A stretch of DNA of 64,000 bases from an uncultured Sterolibacterium sp. (GCA_903832735.1 CAILCO010000084.1:1-64000), one strand, 5' to 3'. Positions 23,876 through 33,178 are shown, counted from the first letter of the stretch. The notes: generated from the sequence alone by a model not told the origin. Made by a program: numbers and translations.

Positions 23876-25570
23876 TCAGTGTATGGCTATGTCCACCGAG
23901 TTTAGCACCGCTGTGTCGCGCAAGGCGCGGCGCAGGATCTTGCCGACGTTGGTCTTGGGCAATTCGATGCGAAATTCGACCTGGTGCGGCACCTTGTAGC
24001 CGGTCAGGCTTTCCTTGCAGTGGGCAATGAGCATTGCGGCGGTGAGCGCCGGATCGCGCCTGACCACGAAGATTTTCACCGCCTCACCGGATTTCTCGTC
24101 CGGCACACCGACCGCCGCCACTTCCAGCACGCCCGGATGCATGGCGACGACCGCTTCGACCTCGTTCGGATAGACGTTGAAACCTGAGACGATGATCATG
24201 TCCTTCTTGCGGTCGACGATGCGCAGGTAGCCCTGCTCGTCCATCACTGCCACATCGCCGGTACGCAGGAAGCCGTCGGCCATGAACACCTTGGCGGTCT
24301 CGTCGGGCCTGTTCCAGTAGCCCTTCATCACCTGCGGCCCGCGTACGCACAACTCGCCAGCCTGGCCGAGCGCCAGGTCGCGCCCCTCTTCATCGCGGAT
24401 CGCCACCTCGGTGGACGGCAGGGGCAGACCGATCGAACCGTTGTAGTCCTTGAGGTCGAGCGGGTTGATGGCCACCGCCGGCGAGGTTTCCGTCAAGCCG
24501 TAGGCCTCGACCAGAGTGTTGCCGGTGACCTGCTGCCATTTGTCCGCCACCGCCTTCTGCACCGCCATGCCGCCGCCCAGCGAGATGCGCAACTGGCTGA
24601 AATCGAGCGAGGAAAAGTGGGCGTCGGCCAGCAGCGCGTTGAACAGGGTATTGACGCCGGTGATGGTGGTGAATCGGTATTTCGCCAACTCCTTGACGAA
24701 ACTGGGGATGTCGCGCGGATTGGTGATCAGCACATTGGTCGCGCCGAGCTTGAAATAGACCAGGCAGTTCGCGGTCAGCGCGAAGATGTGATAGAGCGGC
24801 AGCGCGGTGATCACGATCTCTTCGCCCTGATGCAGAAAAGGTTTTAGCCAGGCATGCGCCTGGAGCAGGTTGGCGATAATGTTGCCGTGGCTGAGCATCG
24901 CCGCCTTAGCCACGCCGGTGGTGCCGCCGGTGTATTGCAGGAAGGCGATGTCCTCATGATCGGCCGGAACCGGCAGGAAGCTCCTCCCGGCGCCGCGTGC
25001 CAGCGCATCGTTGAAGGTGACGGCCTGCGGCAGGCGGTAAGCCGGGACCATCCTCTTGACATGCCTGACGACGAAATTGACCAGGGCGCCCTTGGGGAAG
25101 CCGAGCATGTCGCCCAGGCCAGTGACGATGACATGCCTGATCCCGGTCCGCGCCACGACCTCCTGCAGGACGTGGGCGAAATTCTCGAGTATGACGATCG
25201 CCTCCGCCCCGGAATCCCGGAGCTGGTGCTCGAGTTCCGGGGCGGTATACAGCGGATTGCAATTGACCACGGTATAGCCGGCGCGCAAGGCGCCGAAGAT
25301 GCATACCGGGCACTGCAGCACATTGGGCATCATGACGGCGATGCGCGCGCCTTTCGCCAACCCCAGCACGGACTGGCAATAGGCGGCGAAGTCGCGCGTC
25401 AGCCGATCCAGTTCGGCATAGCTGATCGCCCGGCCCATATTGACGTAAGCGCTACGAGCCCGGAAATCCCTGACGCTGCGTTCGAACAATTCGCCTATCG
25501 AGGCGAACTCATCGACAGCTATCTCCCCGGGAACCCCCGGGGGATAGCTTTTCAGCCAGATCTTTTCCAT
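23876..25570 (-). CDS. fadD: Long-chain fatty acid-CoA ligase (FadD type)
   Basis: This is a 564-residue ANL-superfamily ligase that activates long-chain fatty acids to acyl-CoA through an acyl-AMP. The P-loop is [17 protein letters not shown] (about 215-231); the A5 motif is YGLTETSP (about 357), and [26 protein letters not shown] follows in shorter pieces near 430-455. The C-terminal catalytic Lys is in TNVGKILRR near residue 545. Length and the N-terminal KSYPPGVP motif are typical of E. coli-like FadD. It starts 37 nt after fdxA. Confidence 0.88.
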   Translation of the reverse strand: MEKIWLKSYPPGVPGEIAVDEFASIGELFERSVRDFRARSAYVNMGRAISYAELDRLTRDFAAYCQSVLGLAKGARIAVMMPNVLQCPVCIFGALRAGYTVVNCNPLYTAPELEHQLRDSGAEAIVILENFAHVLQEVVARTGIRHVIVTGLGDMLGFPKGALVNFVVRHVKRMVPAYRLPQAVTFNDALARGAGRSFLPVPADHEDIAFLQYTGGTTGVAKAAMLSHGNIIANLLQAHAWLKPFLHQGEEIVITALPLYHIFALTANCLVYFKLGATNVLITNPRDIPSFVKELAKYRFTTITGVNTLFNALLADAHFSSLDFSQLRISLGGGMAVQKAVADKWQQVTGNTLVEAYGLTETSPAVAINPLDLKDYNGSIGLPLPSTEVAIRDEEGRDLALGQAGELCVRGPQVMKGYWNRPDETAKVFMADGFLRTGDVAVMDEQGYLRIVDRKKDMIIVSGFNVYPNEVEAVVAMHPGVLEVAAVGVPDEKSGEAVKIFVVRRDPALTAAMLIAHCKESLTGYKVPHQVEFRIELPKTNVGKILRRALRDTAVLNSVDIAIH

Positions 25571-25607
25571 TTCAACTCCGCCGCCGCCCGCTCTGCCGCG
25601 CCGGCAA

Positions 25608-25931
25608 TCAGCGCTCGAGCAAGCCCAGCTTGTCCTTCACCTTCTGCCACTGGTCGGCGTCCGGCGAGGGTTCCTTGCGCGCGATGATAGGTTTCCAGTG
25701 TTTGGCCAATTCGGCATTCAAGGCAATGAACGAGGACTGTTCCGCAGGCACGTCGTCCTCGGCGTAGATGGCCTCCACCGGGCATTCGGCGACGCACAGG
25801 GTGCAGTCGATGCACTCGTCGGGATCGATGACCAGGAAATTTGGTCCTTCGCGAAAGCAATCGACTGGGCAGACATCGACGCAGTCGGTGTACTTGCACT
25901 TGATGCAGGATTCCGTCACTACATAGGTCAT
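25608..25931 (-). CDS. fdxA: Seven-iron ferredoxin FdxA
   Basis: This is a 107-residue soluble ferredoxin with one [3Fe-4S] and one [4Fe-4S] cluster. The first cysteine set is [14 protein letters not shown] (about 9-22) and the second [12 protein letters not shown] (about 40-51), followed by the alpha-helical C-terminal tail of the FdxA/Azotobacter FdI group. The ATG at 25931 has AAGGTG seven bases upstream and gives the conserved MTYVVTESC start. The three-codon-longer GTG start is less likely. Confidence 0.94.
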   Translation of the reverse strand: MTYVVTESCIKCKYTDCVDVCPVDCFREGPNFLVIDPDECIDCTLCVAECPVEAIYAEDDVPAEQSSFIALNAELAKHWKPIIARKEPSPDADQWQKVKDKLGLLER

Positions 25932-25963
25932 TGCGCGCACCTTCGTTAAATATCAAGGCTTGA

Positions 25964-25993
25964 AGTATAAGCGAACCATCCTCGGTCAGCCAA
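25964..25993 (-). promoter_or_regulatory. Candidate sigma-70 promoter of fdxA
   Basis: On the minus strand TTGGCT (25993-25988) and TATACT (25969-25964) are separated by 18 bp, about 33 bases ahead of the fdxA ATG. The region between fdxA and the divergent regulator is A/T-rich, as expected for a two-way promoter zone. Confidence 0.45.
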
Positions 25994-26027
25994 TAATGCC
26001 GTAAGCAAAAAATAGTGTCTCCGCATA

Positions 26028-26056
26028 TTGTATGCTGATCGAATAGCATTTATACT
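26028..26056 (+). promoter_or_regulatory. Candidate sigma-70 promoter of the XRE regulator
   Basis: TTGTAT (26028-26033), a 17-bp spacer and TATACT (26051-26056) lie upstream of the regulator gene, predicting a leader of about 75 nt. In the leader GGGGT (26060-26064) can pair with ACCCC (26087-26091), a weak five-base stem. Confidence 0.55.
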
Positions 26057-26137
26057 AAAGGGGTAGGACTAAGGTAATAACAAATAACCCCCTGTATTAT
26101 CACGATGTATTAAATCTTTACTCATAAGGACCCGATC

Positions 26138-26434
26138 ATGAAAAACATCGAGAACGTAGACGCCCGCGAGATCCGTCGCAAACTCGGCATCAATCAGCAG
26201 CAGTTCTGGTCAAAGCTGGGCGTCACCCAGAGCGGCGGCTCCCGTTACGAAAGCGGACGCAACATGCCGCGTCCGGTGCAGCAGTTGCTACGCTTGGTCC
26301 ATGTCGAGCAGATCGATATCGGCAAGGTGAAGCGCGAGGACTTCGAGATCGTCGAGTTCCTGAAATCCCAGGACCCGGAGCTCTACAAGTCGCTCAAGAA
26401 GCAGGCGCGCAGCAAGGCCAAGAAGGCGGCCTAA
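26138..26434 (+). CDS. Small XRE-family helix-turn-helix regulator
   Basis: This 98-residue protein has a helix-turn-helix at about 10-45 (REIRRKLGINQQQFWSKLGV...). The recognition helix contains TQSGGSRYESGR, the usual Cro/CI-like pattern. The C-terminus is strongly basic (KKQARSKAKKAA), which may add non-specific DNA binding. AAGGA lies ten bases ahead of the ATG. It stands alone, divergent from fdxA and convergent with the radical SAM gene. Its target is unknown; it could regulate itself or fdxA. Confidence 0.8.
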   Translation: MKNIENVDAREIRRKLGINQQQFWSKLGVTQSGGSRYESGRNMPRPVQQLLRLVHVEQIDIGKVKREDFEIVEFLKSQDPELYKSLKKQARSKAKKAA

Positions 26435-26447
26435 GCGGCGGCAGAAG

Positions 26448-27293
26448 CTAAGGACTGACCGCGACGGTCAGTCCCGTTGCGCGTATCCGTCTCGCCCATG
26501 CCTCCAGCCATTCGGCCGGCAGGCGGGCGAGGCGTGGCGCCTCAGTCTGTTGCGAGGCCCGCGCAAGTCCATAGAGATGCACGCCGGCGATGCGGCCTTC
26601 GGTCTGCGCCAGGATCTCCAGCAACGCGCCGAGTTCGGCCTCACCGGGCGGGATCCCGTCAAGCGCGAAACAGCAGGTCTGCACCCAGGTCGGGCAGCGT
26701 TCGGCGCACAGGCGCAAACGCCGCGAGATCTGCTTCGGGTCCAGATCGACGCCATTGATGCGGCGGATCGCGTCCCGGGTTCCCGCATCCACCTTGAACC
26801 AGACCTCGCCATTAAGGCTGCCCAGGCGCGCGATGCCGTCTCTGACCGCTTGGCGCTCCAGTTGGCTGCCGTTGGTGATCAAGCGCAGCTTTATCTTGCC
26901 CGCGAGACCCGCATCGGCCAGCACCCGCGCTACTACTTCCAGGGCTTGGGGAAATTCCCGTGCGCTGGCGGGTTCACCGTTGCCCGAGAAGGCGATGTCC
27001 TCGATACGCCGTTCGGATTCTGCCACGCGCGCGAACATGAAGTCGCCGTGCAGCGCTTCGTCCAAAAACAGTCGCAGTTCCCGCTCCAGCAAAACCAGAT
27101 CGATCACCGGCGCACGGCCGCGTATCAGGTTGGGCACCTGGCAATAGATGCAACGCCAATTGCAGGCATTGTTCGGGTTGAGATTGATGCCGATGGAGAC
27201 GCCGCCGGCGCGGCGCGAGACCACTGGATAGACGTAGGTCATGCCGGCGCTATCGCGGCTGTGATCGGAAATGACGAGCGGTGTCCGGTTCAT
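26448..27293 (-). CDS. Radical SAM protein, COG0731-like
   Basis: The 281-residue protein has a radical SAM cluster CNWRCIYC (three cysteines in CxxxCxxC) near residue 48, followed by a GNGEP motif (about 104) that binds the SAM amino group. It most resembles the bacterial branch annotated as wyosine-synthase-like (COG0731), not a standard QueE. The ATG at 27293 is taken as start; an ATG at 27242 that gives MTYVYPV is possible. The ORF-track extension to 27746 overlaps queD and is rejected. It is divergent from queD across 75 nt, which suggests a role in tRNA or pterin-derived base modification, but this is inference. Confidence 0.75.
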   Translation of the reverse strand: MNRTPLVISDHSRDSAGMTYVYPVVSRRAGGVSIGINLNPNNACNWRCIYCQVPNLIRGRAPVIDLVLLERELRLFLDEALHGDFMFARVAESERRIEDIAFSGNGEPASAREFPQALEVVARVLADAGLAGKIKLRLITNGSQLERQAVRDGIARLGSLNGEVWFKVDAGTRDAIRRINGVDLDPKQISRRLRLCAERCPTWVQTCCFALDGIPPGEAELGALLEILAQTEGRIAGVHLYGLARASQQTEAPRLARLPAEWLEAWARRIRATGLTVAVSP

Positions 27294-27320
27294 ACAACGA
27301 CTCTTGCCGGGAAAAGGGGA

Positions 27321-27329
27321 TGTTATAAT
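27321..27329 (+). promoter_or_regulatory. Extended -10 promoter of queD
   Basis: TGTTATAAT is a perfect extended -10 element, 39 bases ahead of the queD ATG. No strong -35 is visible, which is usual for extended -10 promoters. The minus-strand radical SAM gene starts 28 bases to the left, so the two genes share this region. Confidence 0.6.
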
Positions 27330-27368
27330 CGCCCGCCATCCCCCCGCCGGCAAGACATTTCGCAAACC

Positions 27369-27827
27369 ATGCAGATCACCCGCCGCCTCGAATTCGACGC
27401 GGGCCATCGCATCCCCGATCACCAAAGCCAGTGCCGCCATCTGCACGGGCACCGCTACGCCATCGAGATCACCCTCTCGGGAGAGATCATCGCGATCAGC
27501 GGCGCGCCGGCAAACGGCATGGTCATGGACTTCTCGGAGATCAAGTCGCTGGCCCGGCGGCATCTCGTCGACGCCTGGGACCATGCCTTCCTGGTATACC
27601 GCGGGGACGTCGCGGTGGTCGATTTCCTCGCCACCCTGAGCGGCCACAAGACCGTCCTGCTCGATGCCGTGCCGACCGCCGAGAACCTCGCCGCCTGCGC
27701 CTTCGCCACCCTGGACGCGGTTTATCGCGACAATTACGGCAACCATCTGCGCCTGGAACGGCTACGCCTCTACGAGACGCCCAATTGCTGGGCCGACGCC
27801 CAGCGCAGCGATCTCAACCGGAATTGA
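27369..27827 (+). CDS. queD: 6-carboxy-5,6,7,8-tetrahydropterin synthase QueD
   Basis: QueD converts 7,8-dihydroneopterin triphosphate to 6-carboxytetrahydropterin, the first dedicated step to preQ0 and queuosine. The 152-residue protein has the catalytic Cys and zinc histidines in SQCRHLHGHRY (about 21-31). A further zinc histidine is at FDAGHRIP (about 9-16) and the catalytic triad Asp/His is near WDHAF. The start is the ATG at 27369; the ORF-track entry beginning at 26550 is read-through of the same frame. The gene is longer than E. coli QueD, as is common in betaproteobacteria. queC and queE are not adjacent. Confidence 0.9.
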   Translation: MQITRRLEFDAGHRIPDHQSQCRHLHGHRYAIEITLSGEIIAISGAPANGMVMDFSEIKSLARRHLVDAWDHAFLVYRGDVAVVDFLATLSGHKTVLLDAVPTAENLAACAFATLDAVYRDNYGNHLRLERLRLYETPNCWADAQRSDLNRN

Positions 27828-27848
27828 TTTTCTTCAAGGGGGAATGCC

Positions 27849-29477
27849 ATGCTCGGACAAATGATGAACCTGCCGCTGATGATCTCCAGCCTGATCCAGC
27901 ATGCCGACAGTTTTCACGGCGACGCCGAAATCGTCTCGCGCCTGCCCGAAGGCGGCATCCACCGCTACACCTACCACGATGCGCACCGCCGCTCACGCCA
28001 ACTGGCCAACGCGCTCCTGTCCCTGAACGTCAAGATGGGCGAGCGCATCGGCACCCTGGCCTGGAACAGCCATCGCCACCTCGAGATCTACTATGGCGTC
28101 TCGGGCATGGGCGCGGTCTGCCACACCATCAACCCGCGCCTGTTTCCCGAGCAGATCGCCTACATCGTCAATCATGCGGAAGACGACTACATCTTCTTCG
28201 ACATCACCTTCGCCGCGCTGGTCGAGAGCCTTGCCCCGCACTGTCCGCGGGTCAAGGGCTGGGTGGCGCTGTGCAGCCACGCGCACCTGCCCAAGTGCGA
28301 CAACATCGCCAACCTGCTGGCCTACGACGATCTGGTCAACGCGCACTCCGATGACTACCAGTGGCCGGAGTTCGACGAGAACACCGCCTCCTCCCTGTGC
28401 TACACGTCGGGGACCACCGGCAATCCCAAGGGCGTGCTCTTCTCGCATCGTTCGACGGTGCTGCACGCCTACGGCTCGGCATTACCCGACGGGCTCAACC
28501 TGTCGGCGCGCGACGCGGTGCTGCCTGCGGTGCCGATGTTCCATGTCAATGCCTGGGGTCTGCCCTACAGCGCCGCCATGGCCGGCGCAAAATTGGTGAT
28601 GCCCGGTGCGCAGCTCGATGGCGCCAGCCTCTATGAACTGTTCGAAGCCGAGCAGGTGACCATCTCCGCCGGCGTGCCGACGATCTGGCTGAGTCTGCTG
28701 CAGCACCTGCAAACCAACAGGCTCAAACTGTCGACCATCAAGACCCTGGTGATCGGCGGCTCCGCCGCGCCGCCGGCGATGATCCGCGCCTTCGACGAGG
28801 ATTACGGAGTCACCGTCAATCATGCCTGGGGCATGACCGAGATGAGTCCGCTGGGTACGGCCAATACTTTCAAACGGAAGCACCTTTCCCTCCCTGCCGC
28901 CGAGAAAGACAAGATCCGCGTGAAGCAGGGACGGCCGCTCTATGGCGTGCAGATGAAGATCGTCGACGGCGCCGGCAAGACCCTGCCCAACGACGGGCAG
29001 GCCTTCGGCGACCTGCTGGTGCGCGGGCCCTGGACGATCAGCAGCTACTACAAGGGCGAAGGTGGCAATCCCCTGATCGACGGCTGGTTTCCCACCGGCG
29101 ACGTGGCCACGCTCGACCCCGACGGCTACATGCAGATCACCGACCGTTCCAAGGACGTGATCAAATCGGGCGGCGAATGGATTTCCTCGATCGACATCGA
29201 GAATCTCGCCGTGGCCCACCCGGCGGTGATGGAAGCCGCCGTGATCGGCGTGGCCCACCCGAAATGGGACGAGCGGCCGCTGCTTCTGGTCATCCGGAAA
29301 AAGGACATGGCCGTGACGCGCGAGGAAATGCTCGAATTCATGCGCGACAAGATCGCCAAATGGTGGCTGCCCGACGATGTCGTATTCGTCGCCAGCCTGC
29401 CGCACACGGCCACCGGCAAACTGCTGAAAACCAGGCTGCGCGAGGATTATCGCGACTACAAATTGCCGACTGCCTGA
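27849..29477 (+). CDS. Fatty acyl-CoA synthetase, medium/long-chain AlkK type
   Basis: This is a 542-residue ANL-family ligase. The P-loop is [19 protein letters not shown] (about 180-198); [11 protein letters not shown] (about 229) and [10 protein letters not shown] (about 325) follow. The C-terminal hinge is [20 protein letters not shown] (about 437-456) and the catalytic Lys is in TATGKLLKT near 525. These features match the AlkK-like medium/long-chain group. GGGGGAA precedes the start. It heads a plus-strand cassette with a GST, two MaoC-fold proteins and a SnoaL-like protein, so its acid is probably handled by that set. The actual substrate is unknown. Confidence 0.85.
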   Translation: MLGQMMNLPLMISSLIQHADSFHGDAEIVSRLPEGGIHRYTYHDAHRRSRQLANALLSLNVKMGERIGTLAWNSHRHLEIYYGVSGMGAVCHTINPRLFPEQIAYIVNHAEDDYIFFDITFAALVESLAPHCPRVKGWVALCSHAHLPKCDNIANLLAYDDLVNAHSDDYQWPEFDENTASSLCYTSGTTGNPKGVLFSHRSTVLHAYGSALPDGLNLSARDAVLPAVPMFHVNAWGLPYSAAMAGAKLVMPGAQLDGASLYELFEAEQVTISAGVPTIWLSLLQHLQTNRLKLSTIKTLVIGGSAAPPAMIRAFDEDYGVTVNHAWGMTEMSPLGTANTFKRKHLSLPAAEKDKIRVKQGRPLYGVQMKIVDGAGKTLPNDGQAFGDLLVRGPWTISSYYKGEGGNPLIDGWFPTGDVATLDPDGYMQITDRSKDVIKSGGEWISSIDIENLAVAHPAVMEAAVIGVAHPKWDERPLLLVIRKKDMAVTREEMLEFMRDKIAKWWLPDDVVFVASLPHTATGKLLKTRLREDYRDYKLPTA

Positions 29478-29501
29478 CCGTACAACGAACAAGGAACAGC
29501 C

Positions 29502-30161
29502 ATGCTGAAACTTTGCGGATTCTCCGCCAGCAACTACTACAACAAGGTCAAACTGGCCCTGCTCGAAAAGGGCATTGCCTTCGAGGAAGAGACGATTTTT
29601 CCGTCCCAGGACGAAGCCTTGAAAAAGGACTCGCCGATGGGCAAGGTGCCCTTCCTGCGCACCCCGAACGGCGTTCTCACTGAATCGCAGGTGCTTGTCG
29701 AGTATATCGAGGACAGCCATCCGCAGCCGCCGCTCTATCCGGCCGACGCCTTCCTGCGCGCCAAGTGCCGCGAACTGATCGAGCACCTCGAACTGCATCT
29801 CGAGCTGCCGGCGCGGCGCCTCTATCGCGCGGCCTTCTTCGCGGGCAGCCTCTCCGACGAGGTCAAGAGCGAGGTCGAGAAACTGATCGTCAAAGGCTTG
29901 AATAGCCTGGCCCATCTGGCGCGTTTCGAGCCCTACATCGCCGGCGCGGAATTTTCCCACGCCGACTGCGCCGCCTTCGTGCATCTGCCCCTGGTCTCGC
30001 AGGCAACGAAAAGAATCTACGGCCGCGACCTGGTCGAGGCATTACTGCCGCGCGCCCAGCCCTATCTCGAGTTGATCTCCGGCCGCGCTACGGCGCAGCA
30101 AGTGAACGCCGACCGCAAACTTGCGATGGAAGCCTTCGCGGCCTCAAAGGCCAGGCAGTGA
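29502..30161 (+). CDS. Glutathione S-transferase family protein
   Basis: The 219-residue protein has an N-terminal thioredoxin-like GST domain (about 1-78) with the active-site region CGFSASNYYNKV and the cis-Pro motif GKVPFL, then ESQVLVEYIED. An all-helical C-terminal domain follows. It starts 24 nt after the acyl-CoA synthetase. Its stop overlaps the GTG start of the next gene, so it is part of the same unit. A GST in an acyl-CoA cassette may detoxify or isomerise an intermediate; this is inference. Confidence 0.85.
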   Translation: MLKLCGFSASNYYNKVKLALLEKGIAFEEETIFPSQDEALKKDSPMGKVPFLRTPNGVLTESQVLVEYIEDSHPQPPLYPADAFLRAKCRELIEHLELHLELPARRLYRAAFFAGSLSDEVKSEVEKLIVKGLNSLAHLARFEPYIAGAEFSHADCAAFVHLPLVSQATKRIYGRDLVEALLPRAQPYLELISGRATAQQVNADRKLAMEAFAASKARQ

Positions 30162-30634
30162 GCCAGACTTACAAGTACTACTGGGAGGATTTTCCCGTCG
30201 GCAGCACGCGCGAACTGGGCGGCATAACACTCTCCCAGGAAGACATCGTGCGCTTCGCCACGGAGTTCGACCCGCAACCTTTCCATGTCGACGAAGCCGC
30301 GGCCAGACAATCGAGCTTCGGCGGCATCATCGCCAGCGGCTGGCATACCTGCTCGCTGGCGATGCGCATGATCTGCGATGCCTATCTCCTAGACGCCGCA
30401 AGCCTGGGTTCGCCCGGCCTGGATAACGTCAGGTGGCTGAAACCGGTGCGCCCCGGCGACACGCTGCGGCTGATCTGCACGGTTCTCGAGGCGCGGCCGC
30501 TGGCGAGCAATCCGCAGGCCGGCCTGGTCCGCACGCAATGGCGGATGTTCAAGCAGACGGACGAATGCGTGATGGAAATGGACGGCTACAGCATGTTCGG
30601 CCGCCGGCCGGAAAACGAAGTGAGGACAAGATGA
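30158..30634 (+). CDS. MaoC-like hotdog-fold hydratase (first copy)
   Basis: The 158-residue single hotdog protein starts at GTG within GTGA, overlapping the GST stop. YWEDFPVG (about 8-15) and the hydratase-2 motif FATEFDPQPFHVDEAAA (about 33-49) carry the Asp and His expected for R-specific enoyl-CoA hydration. It is 158 residues, normal for a single-domain MaoC. It overlaps the next gene by ATGA. The nearest described role is (R)-enoyl-CoA hydratase or MaoC dehydratase in acyl-CoA breakdown. Confidence 0.85.
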   Translation: MSQTYKYYWEDFPVGSTRELGGITLSQEDIVRFATEFDPQPFHVDEAAARQSSFGGIIASGWHTCSLAMRMICDAYLLDAASLGSPGLDNVRWLKPVRPGDTLRLICTVLEARPLASNPQAGLVRTQWRMFKQTDECVMEMDGYSMFGRRPENEVRTR

Positions 30635-31239
30635 TCGCGAACGAGATGATGGAACAACTGCGTATCCGCAAGTTGGTCGAGGATTGGGCGCTGTGGCGCG
30701 ATGCCGGAGACTGGGAGCGCTTCCGCACGGTCTGGCACGACGACGGCGTGATGATGGCGACCTGGTTCCAGGGACCCGCAGAGAGCTTCATCCAGGTGAC
30801 CCGCGAGGGTTGGGACAAGGGCGTGAGCATCCTGCACTTTCTCGGCGGCTCGACTATCGACGTGGTCGGAAACCGGGCCATCGCCCAGACCAAGATGACC
30901 ATATCGCAGCGCGCCACGGTCGATGGCGTGGTCTGCGACGTGGTCTGCACCGGGCGTTTCTACGATTTTTTCGAGCAGCGCGATGGCCGCTGGGGATTCG
31001 TCCTGCGCCAGCCGATTTACGAGAAGGACCGGCTCGATCCGCTTGACCCTGCGGCCAGGCTGGAACTCGACTCGGAACTGCTCGCCCGGTTCCCGGAAGG
31101 CTATCGGCATCTGGCCTATCTGCAGACCAAGATCGGCTTTTCCATCAAGCCCGACATGCCCATGCTCAAGGGTCCGTCAGTCGAACGCCTATACGCCCGA
31201 GGCGCGGCATGGCTGGCCGGTCAGCCGCTGGAAATGTAA
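30631..31239 (+). CDS. SnoaL-like/NTF2-fold protein
   Basis: The 202-residue protein begins at the ATG at 30631, which overlaps the preceding stop (ATGA) and has GAGG upstream; the ORF-track start at 30433 is inside the MaoC gene. The N-terminal helix IRKLVEDWALWRDAGDWERF and WHDDGVMMATWFQG are typical of the NTF2-like SnoaL fold seen in polyketide cyclases, dehydratases and ring-hydroxylase small subunits. A catalytic assignment is not possible. About 60 extra residues follow the fold. Its setting between two MaoC genes suggests handling of the same acyl-CoA or ring substrate. Confidence 0.75.
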   Translation: MIANEMMEQLRIRKLVEDWALWRDAGDWERFRTVWHDDGVMMATWFQGPAESFIQVTREGWDKGVSILHFLGGSTIDVVGNRAIAQTKMTISQRATVDGVVCDVVCTGRFYDFFEQRDGRWGFVLRQPIYEKDRLDPLDPAARLELDSELLARFPEGYRHLAYLQTKIGFSIKPDMPMLKGPSVERLYARGAAWLAGQPLEM

Positions 31240-31261
31240 CAACACAAATAAGGGAGCCACC

Positions 31262-31723
31262 ATGCCGAAAACCGAAATCGCCAGACTCGAAGACCTCGCG
31301 GGCCGCGTCGGGCAGGAGCTGGCGGTCAGCGACTGGCTGACCATCACGCAGGAGCGCATCAATCTGTTTGCCGAAGCCACCGGCGACCACCAGTGGATCC
31401 ACGTGGATGTGGCGCGTGCCGCCCGGGATTCGCCTTATGGCGGGACCATCGCCCATGGCTATCTGACGCTCTCGCTACTGGCCAGATTCGTTCAGGAGAG
31501 CATCAAGGTCGGCAACGTCCGCATGGGCGTCAACTACGGCCTCAACCGGGTGCGTTTCACGTCGCCAGTCAAGGCGGGACAAACCGTGCGCGCCCACTTC
31601 AAACTCGCCGCCTTCGAGGAAATCGCCGGCGGCGCCCAGGTCACCTGGAGCGCCACCGTGGCCATAGAGGGCAGCGAAAAGCCCGCCTGCATCGCCGAGA
31701 TGGTTTCGCGCTGGTATACCTGA
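31262..31723 (+). CDS. MaoC-like (R)-enoyl-CoA hydratase (second copy)
   Basis: The 153-residue protein starts at the ATG at 31262 after AAGGGAG; the longer ORF-track entry is overlapping sequence. The hydratase motif FAEATGDHQWIHVDVARA (about 38-55) has the catalytic Asp and His, and YGGTIAHGYLTLSL follows, as in PhaJ/NodN-like enzymes. It is the last gene of the acyl-CoA cassette. It differs clearly from the first MaoC protein, so the two may act on different chain lengths or form a hetero-oligomer. Confidence 0.87.
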   Translation: MPKTEIARLEDLAGRVGQELAVSDWLTITQERINLFAEATGDHQWIHVDVARAARDSPYGGTIAHGYLTLSLLARFVQESIKVGNVRMGVNYGLNRVRFTSPVKAGQTVRAHFKLAAFEEIAGGAQVTWSATVAIEGSEKPACIAEMVSRWYT

Positions 31724-31725
31724 GC

Positions 31726-31752
31726 CGCCCCACAGGGACTTCCTGCGGGGCG
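31726..31752. terminator. Bidirectional hairpin after the acyl-CoA cassette
   Basis: CGCCCCACAGG (31726-31736) pairs with CCTGCGGGGCG (31742-31752) around the loop GACTT, with a single A-C mismatch. It lies three bases after the second MaoC stop and before the convergent CBS gene. No long T-run follows. Confidence 0.6.
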
Positions 31753-31775
31753 TCCATCAATTCTTTGATGACCAG

Positions 31776-32207
31776 CTAGCGCAGTTCCTGGATATGAATG
31801 CGCCGTTGCGCTTCGGAGACGAACTCCTCCAAGTCCGGATCCAGCGCGTTGCGCGACGAGACGATGCCGACCGGCTTGCCGTTCTCGATCACCGGGACAT
31901 GGCGAAAACCGTTCTCATGCATCATCAGCAGGGCCAGGCCGAATGGCTTGTCAGGACTGACGGTCAGCGGAGCGGCGGTCATCACCTCGGACAGGCAAGT
32001 CGTCTGCGGATCGAGTCCGCGTGCGATGACGCGGAATACGGCGTCGCGCTCGGTAAAGATCCCTGCCAGGCGCCCGGCTTCGACGACCATGACCGCGCCG
32101 ACGTTCTTCGCCGCCATCAACTCCGCGGCCTGACTGACGGTGGTCGGCGGCGGCGCAGTGAGGATCTTCTTCTTGTCCATGACAGTCTTGATCGGCAGAT
32201 TGAACAT
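31776..32207 (-). CDS. CBS-domain pair protein
   Basis: This 143-residue cytoplasmic protein consists of two tandem CBS domains (about 10-65 and 75-130), each with the usual T-V-x-x-A and D-A-V / R-N-A-L motifs. Such free-standing pairs bind adenine nucleotides and act as energy sensors; the target is unknown. AGGGAG precedes the start by seven bases. It is convergent with the acyl-CoA cassette and divergent from the ModA-like genes. Confidence 0.85.
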   Translation of the reverse strand: MFNLPIKTVMDKKKILTAPPPTTVSQAAELMAAKNVGAVMVVEAGRLAGIFTERDAVFRVIARGLDPQTTCLSEVMTAAPLTVSPDKPFGLALLMMHENGFRHVPVIENGKPVGIVSSRNALDPDLEEFVSEAQRRIHIQELR

Positions 32208-32428
32208 CGCGGTCTCCCTGATTTTTTATGATATGCGCGCGCCATCATGGCTATATCGTGGCCAGATGGCTGGGCGGGGTGTTCTGTTCTTGCATAGTCC
32301 CCGCCGCTCCCGGATGATAGCGACGGCGACTTGCGCGACTTTGACCACGATCAACGTTTGCGCAACTGGGCCGTAGCGCCTGATAGTCATTTCTGCAGGC
32401 CGATGAACACCTTTTCCAGGGAGACTCC

Positions 32429-33178
32429 ATGAACATCCGCATGACCGTCTTGACAGCCCTCGCAGGACTGCTGCTCGTGCCGGCGGGGTACGCCGCCGAG
32501 ATCACCGTTCTCAGTGCCGGCGCGATCGAACCGGGCCTGAAGGCCGCCGTGACGGCCTATCAGAAGGCAAGCGGCGACGCCGTGAAGATCAGCTTCGCAA
32601 CGGCGCCGCAGATCCAGAAACGCCTCGAAGGCAGCGAAACCTGGGATGTGCTGATCGCACCGCCGGCCATTCTGGAAGGCTACGCCAAGAGCGGGAAGGT
32701 CGGCGCGGAAAGCGTCGCCCTGGGTCGGGTCGGGATGGGCGTCGCGGTGCGCCCGGGTGCGGACCTACCCGACATATCGAGCGCCGAGGCACTGAAGCGC
32801 GCTATCCTGAACGCGGAATCGATCGTCTTCAACCGCGCCTCGACCGGCCTGTATTTCGAAAAAGTGCTGAAGCAGATGGGCATATCCGCAGAGGTCGAGG
32901 GCAAGACCACGCGCTACGCAGACGGCGCCGCGGTGATGGAGCACGTGCTGAAAGGCCATGGCCGCGAGATCGGCTTCGGCCCGATCACCGAGATCCTGCT
33001 GCAGCGCGAAAAGGGCCTGCGCCTGGTCGGCCCCTTTCCGGCGGAAGTGCAGAACTACACGGCCTACTCGGCCAGCCTTATGAGCAGCGCGGCGCAAAGA
33101 GCTGCGGCGCGCAATCTCGTGGAATATCTCGGCAGCCCGGCCGGCAAGGCGATTTTCGTCGCGGCCGGCGTCGAGTAA
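32429..33178 (+). CDS. ModA-like periplasmic substrate-binding protein (first copy)
   Basis: The 249-residue protein has a signal peptide (about 1-22, ending GYAAE). It then follows the type II periplasmic binding fold of the molybdate-binding family: ITVLSAGAIEPGL, a SFATAPQIQKRLE anion-pocket region, and FNRASTGLYFEKVL. AGGGAG lies upstream. No modB or modC permease genes are nearby, so it is either an orphan receptor or works with a distant ABC transporter. A molybdenum enzyme is encoded 4 kb away, which may be relevant. Ligand identity cannot be read from sequence. Confidence 0.8.
   Translation: MNIRMTVLTALAGLLLVPAGYAAEITVLSAGAIEPGLKAAVTAYQKASGDAVKISFATAPQIQKRLEGSETWDVLIAPPAILEGYAKSGKVGAESVALGRVGMGVAVRPGADLPDISSAEALKRAILNAESIVFNRASTGLYFEKVLKQMGISAEVEGKTTRYADGAAVMEHVLKGHGREIGFGPITEILLQREKGLRLVGPFPAEVQNYTAYSASLMSSAAQRAAARNLVEYLGSPAGKAIFVAAGVE

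Noticed and set aside
26448-27746. 432-aa version of the radical SAM protein
   Set aside because: The extra N-terminal 151 residues are antisense to queD and have no similarity to the family.
32240-32275. ModE-type operator ahead of the ModA-like genes
   Set aside because: GGCTATATCGTGGCCAGATGGC has only a weak inverted repeat and does not fit the TATAT-spacer-TAYAT pattern well enough.
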